Shown: positions 42,626 through 50,733 of the stretch, piece by piece
How positions within the stretch are numbered: position 1 is the first letter of the stretch
Layout: the number at the start of each line of letters is the position of its first letter
Origin: Pseudomonas viridiflava
GTDB lineage: Bacteria; Pseudomonadota; Gammaproteobacteria; Pseudomonadales; Pseudomonadaceae
Direction: 5' to 3'
NCBI RefSeq assembly: GCF_900582195.1
Contig: NZ_UTHA01000016.1
Coordinates: forward strand, 62,001 to 126,000
Length of the DNA: 64,000 nt
Notes under the pieces: model-generated
Told to the model about the DNA's origin: nothing
What the model saw: only the letters and a program-made list of their open reading frames with translations
Databases searched by the model: none
Position numbers and translations under genes: made by a program

Positions 42626-43767
42626 GCGCTGGCCCTCGCCGAGGCCAGATACTGGGCGGCCATGTCACGCAGCGCCAGCATCGACGCGGCGGATTCGCGT
42701 TCGATGCGCCGTTTCAGCAGCAGGTGATTGGCGATGCGCATGCCCAGACCGTCGAAGCGATAATCCAGCGTGCGCACAAACCGCGTGCCGCTGCCCTCGG
42801 CGCTGCATTCATAGGTCAGCAGCAGTGACAATCCATGATCGCCTTGAGCCCGCGCGCACCAGCGTCGGCCGGGCAAGTACTCGGTGACTTCCCAGCTTAA
42901 ATGGCCTTCACGTCCACCCGCGTGAATGTCCTCTTCGAAGCGCGCGCCGGCATGCAGCGGGCCGTGAGCGCCGTCTATCTTCAGCGATGAAGGATGCCAC
43001 TCCGGCCAGCGACCGACACTGGCGGCGTAGGCAAGCACGGTAATGGGTTCGCCAGCGATATCGACGGTGTGCTGCATGCGGGTCATGGACATTCTCGAAT
43101 AGCTCAAAGGGGTGGTTTCCGGCTCCCGGTAAAGGGTGCCGAACAGGTAATCCATCAGTGGCAGGACGATGTTGAAGTTGCGCTCCTGCATGCGCTCGCG
43201 GCGGTGATGCAGTGCGTGCAGATGGCGCATCTGCCGAATCCACGGCAAGCGTGTCAACGGGTTGTGCGGCGGCAGGTGTTCGCAGGCGTGGAATATTTCG
43301 TAAGTCAGATAACCCAGCACCATGCAACCGCCGAACAACCCGGCGACGTTGGTGTTTACCTGTGCGAGCAGCCACCACAGCGGCAGGCTGATCACCAGCG
43401 TATGCAGCACGATCAGCCAGGCGGGGAACAGGATCACTCGCCAATCGCGGGCGCTGTCGTAGGTCATGTGGCCGGGCGTGAAGAAACTGTGATGATCGCC
43501 GGTATGCCGGGCGTAGAACATTTTTGCGAAGGTTTTTTTGTGGTGGCCGAGATGGCGATGGACCATGTACACGCCGAAATTGAACAACAGCAGGGTCAGC
43601 GGCACTGTCAGCCATTCCAGCAGACTGACCTGCTGGACGCTGCTCCAGAACGCACCGATGGCCAGCACGCCGAACAGCAGGACGAAGGCGCCGTGCAGCC
43701 ATGGGTTGTATAGCGGGTGAATGGCCGCACGATAGCGGCTGCGAAATGCTTCGGTGGTCTGCCTCAC
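42622..43767 (-). CDS. Fatty-acid-hydroxylase/sterol-desaturase domain fused to an SRPBCC domain
   Basis: A 381-residue protein. Residues ~1-215 are an integral-membrane di-iron hydroxylase with four hydrophobic segments and the histidine boxes H70-RHLGHH, HTGDHH (88-93), HACEH and HALHHRR. Residues ~230-375 form an SRPBCC/polyketide-cyclase-like lipid-binding cup (HTVDIAGEPITVLAYAASVG, then RWPEWHPSSLKIDG and TRFVRTLDYRFDG). The fusion of an oxygen-dependent lipid hydroxylase to a ligand-binding cup suggests substrate delivery in one chain. The stop overlaps the strictosidine-synthase-like gene (ATGA). The substrate is unknown. Confidence 0.9.
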   Translation of the reverse strand: MRQTTEAFRSRYRAAIHPLYNPWLHGAFVLLFGVLAIGAFWSSVQQVSLLEWLTVPLTLLLFNFGVYMVHRHLGHHKKTFAKMFYARHTGDHHSFFTPGHMTYDSARDWRVILFPAWLIVLHTLVISLPLWWLLAQVNTNVAGLFGGCMVLGYLTYEIFHACEHLPPHNPLTRLPWIRQMRHLHALHHRRERMQERNFNIVLPLMDYLFGTLYREPETTPLSYSRMSMTRMQHTVDIAGEPITVLAYAASVGRWPEWHPSSLKIDGAHGPLHAGARFEEDIHAGGREGHLSWEVTEYLPGRRWCARAQGDHGLSLLLTYECSAEGSGTRFVRTLDYRFDGLGMRIANHLLLKRRIERESAASMLALRDMAAQYLASARASA

Positions 43768-43878
43768 TGCGTCACCTGCGGGGATTGTTGTTATACCCGG
43801 CAGATTAGCCGATCCGGCCGTTCGTGCAGGCCGGACCTCGATGTCACATGCGCCATGGTCCGGTACAAAGCCGCCGGT

Positions 43879-44742
43879 TCAGCTCAGCGGGTTCCAGCGT
43901 TGCGACCAGTCGTCATCGGTGCGGATCACTTCGCGCAGCAGATTGAAGGCTTGTTGCAGCGTCGCCGAATCGCGATCGCGTGAGTAGACGAGGTAGGTCG
44001 GATAGCCGAATTCCGGGGCTTTGGTCACTGCCTCGAGCGCGCCGCTTTCCAGGTAAGTGCGCACGACACGGGTGCGGAAATAGCCGCTGCCGCCGTGTTC
44101 GAGAATGTATTGCAGGGCCAGTGGGCCGAGGTTGAAACTCAGCGCCGCTTTGGCTTTTTCCGGCAGGGCGGCGTCATGCTGGCGGCGGAAGTCCGGACCC
44201 CAGTCGATGTAGACGTACGGATCGGGGCGATCGGGCGCGCGCACCAGAATCAGTTTTTCTTCCAGCACTTGCTCGACCTGCAATCCCGGCCAGTATTCCG
44301 GCTGATAGACCAGCGCGGCGTCAAGCACGCCGAGTTCCAGTTGGCGCAGGAGGTTTTCGCCGTCGCGGATTTCCATGCGCAGGGCATGCCCGGGAATCTT
44401 TTCGCGCAGCTCCGCCGCCCAACTGAGCATCAACGGGTTGCACAGGCTGACTTCGCCACCGATGTGCAGCACGTTGTGATAGCCCTCGGGCAGCGGCAGG
44501 TCGCGGCGTGCGGCTTCCCAGGTCTGCACCAGTTGATTGGCGTAAACCACAAAAGCCTCGCCATTGGGCGTCAGTTTCGCCCCGGCGCGGTTGCGCACGA
44601 ACAGCGTGCTGCCCAGCTGGCTTTCGAGTTTTTGCACCCGGGCGGTGATCGCCGTTTGCGTGACGAACAGCTTTTGCGCGGCGGCGGCGAGGCTGCCGTG
44701 ACGGACGATTTCCAGAAAAGTGCGAGCGAGGTCGATGTCCAT
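43879..44742 (-). CDS. LysR-family transcriptional regulator
   Basis: A 287-residue protein: helix-turn-helix MDIDLARTFLEIVRHGSLAA, then AQKLFVTQTAITARVQKLES, and an effector domain with YHNVLHIGGEVSLCNPLMLS. The ATG at 44742 matches the usual LysR N-terminus; an ATG ten codons further upstream is open, but neither has a good ribosome site. The gene lies downstream of hoxX on the same strand, separated by a MITE-like repeat, so it may be independently transcribed. Target unknown. Confidence 0.9.
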   Translation of the reverse strand: MDIDLARTFLEIVRHGSLAAAAQKLFVTQTAITARVQKLESQLGSTLFVRNRAGAKLTPNGEAFVVYANQLVQTWEAARRDLPLPEGYHNVLHIGGEVSLCNPLMLSWAAELREKIPGHALRMEIRDGENLLRQLELGVLDAALVYQPEYWPGLQVEQVLEEKLILVRAPDRPDPYVYIDWGPDFRRQHDAALPEKAKAALSFNLGPLALQYILEHGGSGYFRTRVVRTYLESGALEAVTKAPEFGYPTYLVYSRDRDSATLQQAFNLLREVIRTDDDWSQRWNPLS

Positions 44743-44786
44743 GGGCGGGCCGGTGTTTGAGGTGGCGGGCATTGTAAAGGCAAAAG

Positions 44787-44977
44787 CCCCTCATCGGATC
44801 GCCGCCCGCCTAACCCTCTCCCGGAGGGAGAGGGGACTGACCGAGGTGTCTGGTGTCATACATCGACCTGAAAGACCGAGGCGATTATGGATTCAGAGCA
44901 AGACCCTCAGGTCGGTGTAAATCTTCAATATCCCCGGCTCGGTTCCCTCTCCCTTGGGAGAGGGCTAGGGTGAGGGG
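44787..44977. repeat. MITE-like intergenic repeat, copy D
   Basis: It shares CATCGACCTGAAAGAC, GATTATGGATTC and CTTCAATATCCCC with copy A. The right end GAGAGGGCTAGGGTGAGGGG is intact and the left end begins CCCCTCATCGG. Confidence 0.72.
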
Positions 44978-44996
44978 AAAGCAGTCACCGCCAGAA

Positions 44997-46715
44997 TCAA
45001 CTGGCCAACTCGGTCAAACGCCCCCGCGCCCATTCCTCGATCAACCGCGCCGGCGTGCCACACACCTTGCGCTTGTAGACAAAATTTCGGCACTTCTCGG
45101 CAAACTGATTACGGTTGTGCAGCATGTCCTCCTGCATTTCCTGCAACTCGGTTTCGCGGCACTGGCGGATCAACACCTGATCAACCCGCGCCTTGCGTTC
45201 ACGCACCGCCGCATAGGTCGGATCGCTCACCACGCCGTTAGCCCGTTGCAGCAACCACAACGAAAACTCGTCCGGGCAGCGTGGGCCGATCTCTTGAACC
45301 ATGCCCAGTTGCCATGCCTGCACCGCGCTCACCGGCAGACAGGCCAGGGTCAATTGCTCCGCCATTGCCGGGCCGACGGCGCGGGGCAGGCTGTAGGTCC
45401 AGTATTCGGAACCGTACAACCCCATGCTTTTGTAATGCGGATTGAGCACGACATCGGCGCGGGCAAACACGATGTCGGCTGCCAGCGCAAGCATCACGCC
45501 ACCGGCGCCGGCGTTGCCGGTCACCCCACTGACCACCAGTTGCCGGGCCGTCAGCAGTTCTGCGCAGACATCATCGATCGCCTGAATATTCGCCCACGCT
45601 TCGGCACCGGGATCCTGCGCGGCCTGGATCACGTTCAAATGCACGCCGTTGGAAAAACTGCCGCGCCCGCCCTTGATCAGCAGCACCTGCGTATCACGGG
45701 ACTTGGCCCAGCGCAGCGCGGCGACCAGGCGCTGGCATTGCTCGGTGCTCATGGCGCCGTTGTAGAACTCGAAGGTCAGCTCACCGACGTTACCGGATTC
45801 CCGGTAGCGAATCGGTTGATACGCTTCGTCACTGAACGGCTGTGTGGCAATCGACCAATCCAGCACAGGTACGTCGGCCAGTTGCTCTGCCAACAGGTGC
45901 CGCGCCGGTTGCTTGAAGGTTTCCTCGCCGGGTTGCGGTTTGCGCCGCAGTGCGCCGATCCACAGGCTTTGATCGCCGGCCGCGACCAACACCGCATCGT
46001 CATGCACCGCGAGAATCTCGCCGGGCATGCCGCTGCGCGAATCGAGGTGCGCGTCGTATACGTAAAACTGGCCGCCGGCCAGGCTCGCCAGGACACCGGG
46101 CTGGCCGTCGGCCGCATCGATGCAGCGTTTGATGAAGCGCGCGCAATCGTGCCAGCTGAAACTGCGGTCGACCTGTTTCATGTTCGGCTGCAAGCGCCCG
46201 CGCACTTTCGCATTGGCATAGTCGAGGGCAACCGGTTCAAAGCCTTCGACGAATTTCTCCACCACTTCGCGAATACAACGAATCGCCGCATCACTGACCC
46301 GACCGTTGTACAGCTCGGATTTGCGCAGGCCCGCCGGGAGGTTGAATTCGCAGGTCGCCCACACCGGCCCGGCGTCCATTTCCTCCACCGCTTGCAACGC
46401 GGTGACGCCCCAGCTCGGCAGCTCGTTGGTAATCGCCCAATCAAGGGCACTCGCGCCGCGATCGCCGACGATGCCCGGATGAATGATCACCACCGGGCGT
46501 TCGGCATTGCTCCACAGTGCCTTTGGCACGCGGTCTTTGAGGAACGGGCAGATCACCAGATCCGCGCCGCTGTGTTCGATCTGTTCGCACACAGCGTTTT
46601 CATCGGTGAACAGCACCACGCTCGGCGAGTGCCCGGCCTCGCGCAATTCCAGCCAGGCGCGTTGGGTCAGGCCGTTGAAGGCCGACGACAGCAGAATGAT
46701 GTTGAGTGGTCGCAT
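44997..46715 (-). CDS. hoxX: HoxX-like protein: formyltransferase domain fused to enoyl-CoA-hydratase domain
   Basis: A 572-residue two-domain protein. Residues ~1-270 are formyl-THF-hydrolase/methionyl-tRNA-formyltransferase-like (NIILLSSAFNGLTQRAWLEL, IHPGIVGDRGASALDWAI). Residues ~310-560 are a crotonase fold (GGRGSFSNGVHLNVIQAA, GNAGAGGVMLALAADIV, and YKSMGLYGSEYWTYSLPRAV). The architecture and the phrases match HoxX, which in aerobic hydrogen oxidisers makes the CO ligand of [NiFe]-hydrogenase from a formyl group. No hydrogenase structural or hyp gene is in the window. The gene is transcribed towards a LysR regulator. Confidence 0.88.
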   Translation of the reverse strand: MRPLNIILLSSAFNGLTQRAWLELREAGHSPSVVLFTDENAVCEQIEHSGADLVICPFLKDRVPKALWSNAERPVVIIHPGIVGDRGASALDWAITNELPSWGVTALQAVEEMDAGPVWATCEFNLPAGLRKSELYNGRVSDAAIRCIREVVEKFVEGFEPVALDYANAKVRGRLQPNMKQVDRSFSWHDCARFIKRCIDAADGQPGVLASLAGGQFYVYDAHLDSRSGMPGEILAVHDDAVLVAAGDQSLWIGALRRKPQPGEETFKQPARHLLAEQLADVPVLDWSIATQPFSDEAYQPIRYRESGNVGELTFEFYNGAMSTEQCQRLVAALRWAKSRDTQVLLIKGGRGSFSNGVHLNVIQAAQDPGAEAWANIQAIDDVCAELLTARQLVVSGVTGNAGAGGVMLALAADIVFARADVVLNPHYKSMGLYGSEYWTYSLPRAVGPAMAEQLTLACLPVSAVQAWQLGMVQEIGPRCPDEFSLWLLQRANGVVSDPTYAAVRERKARVDQVLIRQCRETELQEMQEDMLHNRNQFAEKCRNFVYKRKVCGTPARLIEEWARGRLTELAS

Positions 46716-47061
46716 GCTTGCTCTTCCTTGAGTGGGTTCGCCGTGGGCTCTCGGTGAGCCGTCCCTGGCTTTCGATGGAGCCGCGAGATTAATCAGTGGC
46801 CGGCCACGCGCCAGTGACCGAGGTCAACGTTCTGTCAGCCAATGTTTCTGCGGCGACCAAACGCCTTATGCTCAATGGTTTGCTTGTGCTGATTTTTTAT
46901 TACTTCAAATGTCTTCGAGGCTATAGCACAGTCGCGCCTGATCAGAGCCGGACGGGCAACAGTGGTGGCTGGAAGTGAGTTGTCACTTCGGCGGCTGATG
47001 GCAGGAATTTCGCGTTTATGTCCTACGGAAAATGCAGGGTTTTGCGGCAAGGAGGGGATAT

Positions 47062-47093
47062 TTCCGACGACCTTTTCAGGTTGGTCGTCGGAA
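47062..47093. promoter_or_regulatory. Inverted repeat upstream of the toxin-antitoxin pair
   Basis: TTCCGACGACC and GGTCGTCGGAA form a perfect 11-bp stem with a 10-base loop. A second, shorter repeat (CTGAGCG / CGCTCAG) lies at 47130-47150. Xre antitoxins often bind such palindromes in their own promoter; that role is inferred. The gap 46716-47268 contains no recognisable gene. Confidence 0.4.
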
Positions 47094-47268
47094 GCGCGAT
47101 CTATAGCATCGGACCTGACATTGAAGTCGCTGAGCGGCTTGAACGCTCAGGCTCCCAGATCAAGGATCAATTATGCGTACCCCACACATCGAGCATGAAA
47201 CCTCTGCTTATTCCCTGCGCAACTTCTGGATCGACGATCGCGCCAGATGCCCCATGGAGGATATCGCG

Positions 47269-47745
47269 ATGCCCACAGCAAAAGCGCCCCGGCTGACGGG
47301 GCTGAAGAAAGTCGCGGGCAAACCCGTCGATCTGCTCGTGAACGGCCAGAACATCGGTGACGATGCCCTGCTGATTATCCGCCTGACCGACGAGGGCTTT
47401 GAGCTGAGCGATGTCGTCAACATGCTTTCAACTTGCGAGTTGTACCTGCGCGAAGACATGGTCAAACGCATCACCGGCAAGTCTGTAAGAACCGTGCGCC
47501 GGCTCATGAAGGAAGGCAAACCGGTACGGCTTGACCCGCAGCAGAGTGTCGTCGCCTACCAGTATGCGCTGGTGCTGGAGATGGCCACTCGGGCATTCGC
47601 AGGGCAATCGCGGGCGGAGGCATGGATGCAGAAACCCAGCCCTTATCTGAGCGGCCACGTGCCGTTGGAATTTATCCGACATCCACTGGGTTTCCAGATG
47701 GTGGAACAATACTTGTGGCAGATCATGTCCGGGGTTTACCCATGA
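47269..47745 (+). CDS. Xre-like antitoxin of a RES-Xre (type II) toxin-antitoxin module
   Basis: A 158-residue protein. The central part (TDEGFELSDVVNMLSTCELY, then MVKRITGKSVRTVRRLMKEG) is the Xre-type helical DNA-binding region, and the C-terminus (MATRAFAGQSRAEAWMQKPS, then PLEFIRHPLGFQMVEQYLWQ) is the MbcA/ParS toxin-binding domain. GGAGG at 47256-47260 fixes the start at 47269 rather than 47254. It overlaps the RES gene by four bases. It neutralises the RES toxin and probably represses the operon by binding the inverted repeats upstream. Confidence 0.92.
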   Translation: MPTAKAPRLTGLKKVAGKPVDLLVNGQNIGDDALLIIRLTDEGFELSDVVNMLSTCELYLREDMVKRITGKSVRTVRRLMKEGKPVRLDPQQSVVAYQYALVLEMATRAFAGQSRAEAWMQKPSPYLSGHVPLEFIRHPLGFQMVEQYLWQIMSGVYP

Positions 47746-48245
47746 ATCCCTTGCCTTGGGACGAGCACTGGTATGCCTGGCGGCTGGACCCCGAGGTCTA
47801 CGGGACTACGTGGGACAGCGGGATAGGTTCAGAACTGAATGGAGGTCGATGGAATGCGCCTGGCCGGCGAGTTGTCTACGCCTCTGTCGACCCGTCTTCG
47901 GCGATTCTGGAGGTGGCAGCCAATAACAGTTTTGATGCGCTCGACAGTGAGCCGTATGTACTGACGTGCTTTGAAGTCATCAGCGATGCCAAGGTCAGAA
48001 TCGTGCAGCCGGAAGAGGTGCCCAACCCATACTGGTTGAGTCCTGCACGGCCTTCACCCAATCAGCAGTTGTTTGCCGATGCGCTACTGGCTGAACATCC
48101 GTTTGTGTTGATCCCCTCGGCGGCGACACGGCATTCGTGGAATCTGCTGGTGAGCTGCGAACTGGCGGAGGGGCAATTCCAGATGGTCTCCCAAGAAAGG
48201 TTTGGCCTGGACACTCGGTTGTTGAAGGAGATGGCATTGGCCTGA
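47742..48245 (+). CDS. RES-domain toxin (NAD+-consuming)
   Basis: A 167-residue RES protein. WYAWRLDPEVY, LNGGRWNAPGRRVVYASVD and AILEVAANNSF carry the Arg-Glu-Ser residues for which the domain is named, with the Ser probably in SWNLLV. RES toxins (MbcT, ParT, Xre-RES of Pseudomonas putida and Photorhabdus) phosphorolyse or hydrolyse NAD+, or ADP-ribosylate a target. The start ATGA overlaps the antitoxin stop. No mobile-element genes flank it. Confidence 0.93.
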   Translation: MNPLPWDEHWYAWRLDPEVYGTTWDSGIGSELNGGRWNAPGRRVVYASVDPSSAILEVAANNSFDALDSEPYVLTCFEVISDAKVRIVQPEEVPNPYWLSPARPSPNQQLFADALLAEHPFVLIPSAATRHSWNLLVSCELAEGQFQMVSQERFGLDTRLLKEMALA

Positions 48246-48296
48246 TACGCAGGTAAATGACCGCAGCGTGCCGAAACTCCTACAAGGCCGAAACGC

Positions 48297-48322
48297 AAAA
48301 ATCCCACCACAGGGGCGGGATT
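48297..48322 (-). terminator. Rho-independent terminator of the SCP2 gene
   Basis: Read on the minus strand, AATCCCGCC and GGTGGGATT pair across a short loop and are followed by a run of T residues. It lies between the convergent RES toxin and SCP2 genes, 22 bases past the SCP2 stop. Confidence 0.82.
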
Positions 48323-48343
48323 CTTGTGTCACTGAACGCGCTA

Positions 48344-48661
48344 TTACGACGGGAACAGTTCGGACAGTTTCATCGACAGCATCATGTCGCCTTCAACGCG
48401 CAGCTTGCCGCCCATGAAAGCCTGCATGCCGTCGGTTTCGCCGCTGACGATACCTTTCAGGGTTTCGCTGTCCAGCACCAGCGTGCAGTTGGCGTCCGGG
48501 TTTTCACCTTCCTGGATGTCGCAGGTGCCGTCTTTGACGATCAGCGAGTACTGCTTGTCTTCGTCAGTGATGTTGAAACCGAAGACCAGATCCAGACCGG
48601 CAGCAGCGGCTGGGTTGAACTTGGCTTGCATTGCTTTTACGGCATCGGCTACGGAGGTCAT
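48344..48661 (-). CDS. SCP2 sterol-carrier-like lipid-binding protein
   Basis: A 105-residue protein covering one SCP2 domain: VADAVKAMQAKFNPAAAAGL, then LVFGFNITDEDKQYSLIVKD, and LDSETLKGIVSGETDGMQAF, with the C-terminal KLRVEGDMMLSMKLSELF. The ATG at 48661 has AAAGGA upstream; a longer reading to 48712 lacks one. Stand-alone bacterial SCP2 proteins bind acyl-CoAs or other lipids and may shuttle them. It lies 63 bases after the histidine phosphatase gene on the same strand, so the two may share a promoter. Confidence 0.92.
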   Translation of the reverse strand: MTSVADAVKAMQAKFNPAAAAGLDLVFGFNITDEDKQYSLIVKDGTCDIQEGENPDANCTLVLDSETLKGIVSGETDGMQAFMGGKLRVEGDMMLSMKLSELFPS

Positions 48662-48724
48662 GGTTCGATCCTTTCTTGGTAATAGGAGCTGGTTGATTAC
48701 AGCAAGGTTCACAGCTAACCGGAC

Positions 48725-49435
48725 TCAGCGGAAAGTGATGAGTTCCGGAGCCTTCAACAGCTGCAGATGTGCATGACTGTTGAAGGAGGCCAAAGCCACC
48801 TCGCGACCGCGGAACTTCAGCTGGTTGAGCGAGGTGTTGACGATTTGCCAGTTCAATTCAAAGGCCTGTTTCGCAGGCATTTGCGTAATGAGGTGGAGCA
48901 GGGCGGTGATGGTGCCGCCGGAGGTGAACACGGCGATTTTCTGGTTTTTATCGGCCAGATCAAGAATCCGCTGCAGCCCGGCCTGGACGCGTTCGACGAA
49001 CCCCAGCCAGCTTTCCAGCCCCGGCGTGTCGTAAGTGCCGGCCAGCCAGCGTTCGATGATCAGGGCAAAAATGCGTTGGAACTCGCCACGGTTCTGCGCC
49101 GCGTTGCGCAGGATGTCGAGGGCTTCCGGCTCGTCCGCCAGCATGTCCGGGAGCAGCGCGCGAATGACCGCATCGGCATCGAATTCGTTGAACGCCGAAT
49201 CGGTTTCCAGCGTCGGTACCGGCAAACCTTTGGCGGCGTATTGCGCCAGCGCGCTGGTGGCCGTGTGCTGCTGGCGACGCAGGTCACCGGCAAGGCAGCG
49301 ATCGAAGCTGACACCCAGTTCAGCAAGGTGCTGACCGAGGATTTCTGCCTGGCGTACACCGGTCGGCGACAGGACGTCATAGTCGTCTGCACCAAAGGAG
49401 GCCTGGCCATGTCGAATCAAGTAGATGCTGCCCAC
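48725..49435 (-). CDS. Histidine phosphatase family protein (SixA/PhoE-type)
   Basis: A 236-residue protein with the phosphoglycerate-mutase-like catalytic start GSIYLIRHGQ (RHG at residues 8-10, the phosphoenzyme His) and the second His region VFTSGGTITALL, where the usual His is replaced by Thr-rich residues or displaced. The ADDYDVLSPTGVRQAEILG segment supports the family. Substrate unknown. The replacement of the canonical GH pair near the C-terminus by SGGT is noted but not decisive for activity. Confidence 0.88.
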   Translation of the reverse strand: MGSIYLIRHGQASFGADDYDVLSPTGVRQAEILGQHLAELGVSFDRCLAGDLRRQQHTATSALAQYAAKGLPVPTLETDSAFNEFDADAVIRALLPDMLADEPEALDILRNAAQNRGEFQRIFALIIERWLAGTYDTPGLESWLGFVERVQAGLQRILDLADKNQKIAVFTSGGTITALLHLITQMPAKQAFELNWQIVNTSLNQLKFRGREVALASFNSHAHLQLLKAPELITFR

Positions 49436-49639
49436 GTCCGCGTCATCCCGGTACGTTGAAGGTTGTGGCGAGGTTATGAGGATGGCGGGTAGCTGTCAAT
49501 GAAAAAACATACGCTTGTTTGAAATGCCCGTTACAGGGGTGTTGCCAGAGGTTTCACGGCTGGCCGACAAGCCGGCGCATGGGTATGCTGGAGCCATCTC
49601 GCGCGTGTCTCACCTCCGCGCATCGTTTAAGGAGTCTCT

Positions 49640-50671
49640 GTGGAGTTTTTCACCGAATACGCCAGCTTCCTGGCCAAGACCGTCACCCTGGTAGTCGCCA
49701 TTCTGGTGGTGCTGGCCAGTTTTGCTGCGTTACGCAGCAAGGGGCGGCGCAAATCTGCCGGTCAGTTGCAGGTCAGCAAACTCAATGATTTCTACAAGGG
49801 CTTGCGTGAGCGCCTGGAGCAGACATTGCTCGACAAGGATCAGCTCAAGGCTTTGCGCAAGGGCGAAGCCAAATCCGAGAAAAGCGCGAAAAAGCAGAAG
49901 AAACAGCCCGAAGCCAAATCCCGCGTATTCGTCCTCGATTTCGACGGCGACATCAAAGCCTCGGCCACCGAAAGCCTGCGCCACGAGATCACCGCACTGC
50001 TGACCCTCGCCACGCCAAAGGACGAAGTGGTCCTGCGTCTGGAAAGCGGTGGCGGCATGGTTCACAGCTATGGCCTGGCGTCCTCGCAATTGGCGCGTAT
50101 CCGTGAAGCCGGCGTGCCGTTGACCGTCTGTATCGACAAAGTCGCGGCCAGCGGCGGCTACATGATGGCGTGCATCGGCGAGAAGATCATTAGCGCGCCG
50201 TTTGCGATTCTCGGCTCGATCGGCGTGGTTGCGCAGCTGCCCAACGTCAACCGCTTGCTCAAGAAGCACGACATCGACTTTGAAGTCCTCACCGCCGGCG
50301 AGTACAAACGCACCCTGACCGTGTTTGGCGAAAACACCGAGAAGGGCCGCGAGAAGTTTCAGGAAGACCTGGACATCACCCATCAACTGTTCAAGAACTT
50401 CGTGGCCCGCTATCGCCCGCAACTGGCGATTGACGACGTGGCCACTGGTGAAGTCTGGCTCGGCGTCGCCGCGCTGGATAAACAACTGGTCGATGAACTC
50501 AAGACCAGCGATGAATACCTCGCAGACCGGGCGAAAAAGGCCGAGGTGTATCACCTGCACTACGCCGAACGCAAAAGCCTGCAAGAGCGCATTGGCATGG
50601 CCGCCAGCGGTTCGGTCGACCGCGTACTGCTGAGCTGGTGGAGCCGTCTGACCCAGCAACGCTTCTGGTAA
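49640..50671 (+). CDS. sohB: SohB, S49 family inner-membrane serine protease
   Basis: A 343-residue protein. The N-terminal membrane anchor TVTLVVAILVVLASFAAL is followed by a Lys-rich linker (~residues 65-95). The S49/SppA fold has catalytic Ser171 (KVAASGGYM) and Lys223 (GEYKRT). GTG is the start, with AAGGAG six bases upstream. SohB works at the cytoplasmic membrane, where it cleaves signal peptides or misfolded proteins. It is a single gene ending in a bidirectional terminator shared with the sulfite reductase operon. Confidence 0.94.
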   Translation: MEFFTEYASFLAKTVTLVVAILVVLASFAALRSKGRRKSAGQLQVSKLNDFYKGLRERLEQTLLDKDQLKALRKGEAKSEKSAKKQKKQPEAKSRVFVLDFDGDIKASATESLRHEITALLTLATPKDEVVLRLESGGGMVHSYGLASSQLARIREAGVPLTVCIDKVAASGGYMMACIGEKIISAPFAILGSIGVVAQLPNVNRLLKKHDIDFEVLTAGEYKRTLTVFGENTEKGREKFQEDLDITHQLFKNFVARYRPQLAIDDVATGEVWLGVAALDKQLVDELKTSDEYLADRAKKAEVYHLHYAERKSLQERIGMAASGSVDRVLLSWWSRLTQQRFW

Positions 50672-50684
50672 ATCGAACAGGCAT

Positions 50685-50717
50685 AAAAAAACGCCGGTCA
50701 CATGACCGGCGTTTTTT
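50685..50717. terminator. Bidirectional Rho-independent terminator
   Basis: A 10-bp perfect stem ACGCCGGTCA / TGACCGGCGT is flanked by A6 on the left and T7 on the right, so it can serve both sohB (plus strand) and DUF934 (minus strand). Confidence 0.92.
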
Positions 50718-50733
50718 TGTCTGCGCTAAACCT

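Noticed and set aside
12161..44977. Possible CRISPR array from the repeated intergenic palindromes
   Set aside because: Copies are kilobases apart, unequal in length and not separated by uniform spacers; they are dispersed elements, not an array.
44853..46757. 634-codon plus-strand frame opposite hoxX
   Set aside because: Begins inside a repeat and lacks motifs; the minus strand encodes a well-recognised two-domain protein.
47018..47296. 92-codon plus frame in the leader of the toxin-antitoxin pair
   Set aside because: No domain and no conserved-looking composition; it overlaps the antitoxin start and the inverted repeats, so a regulatory leader is more likely.
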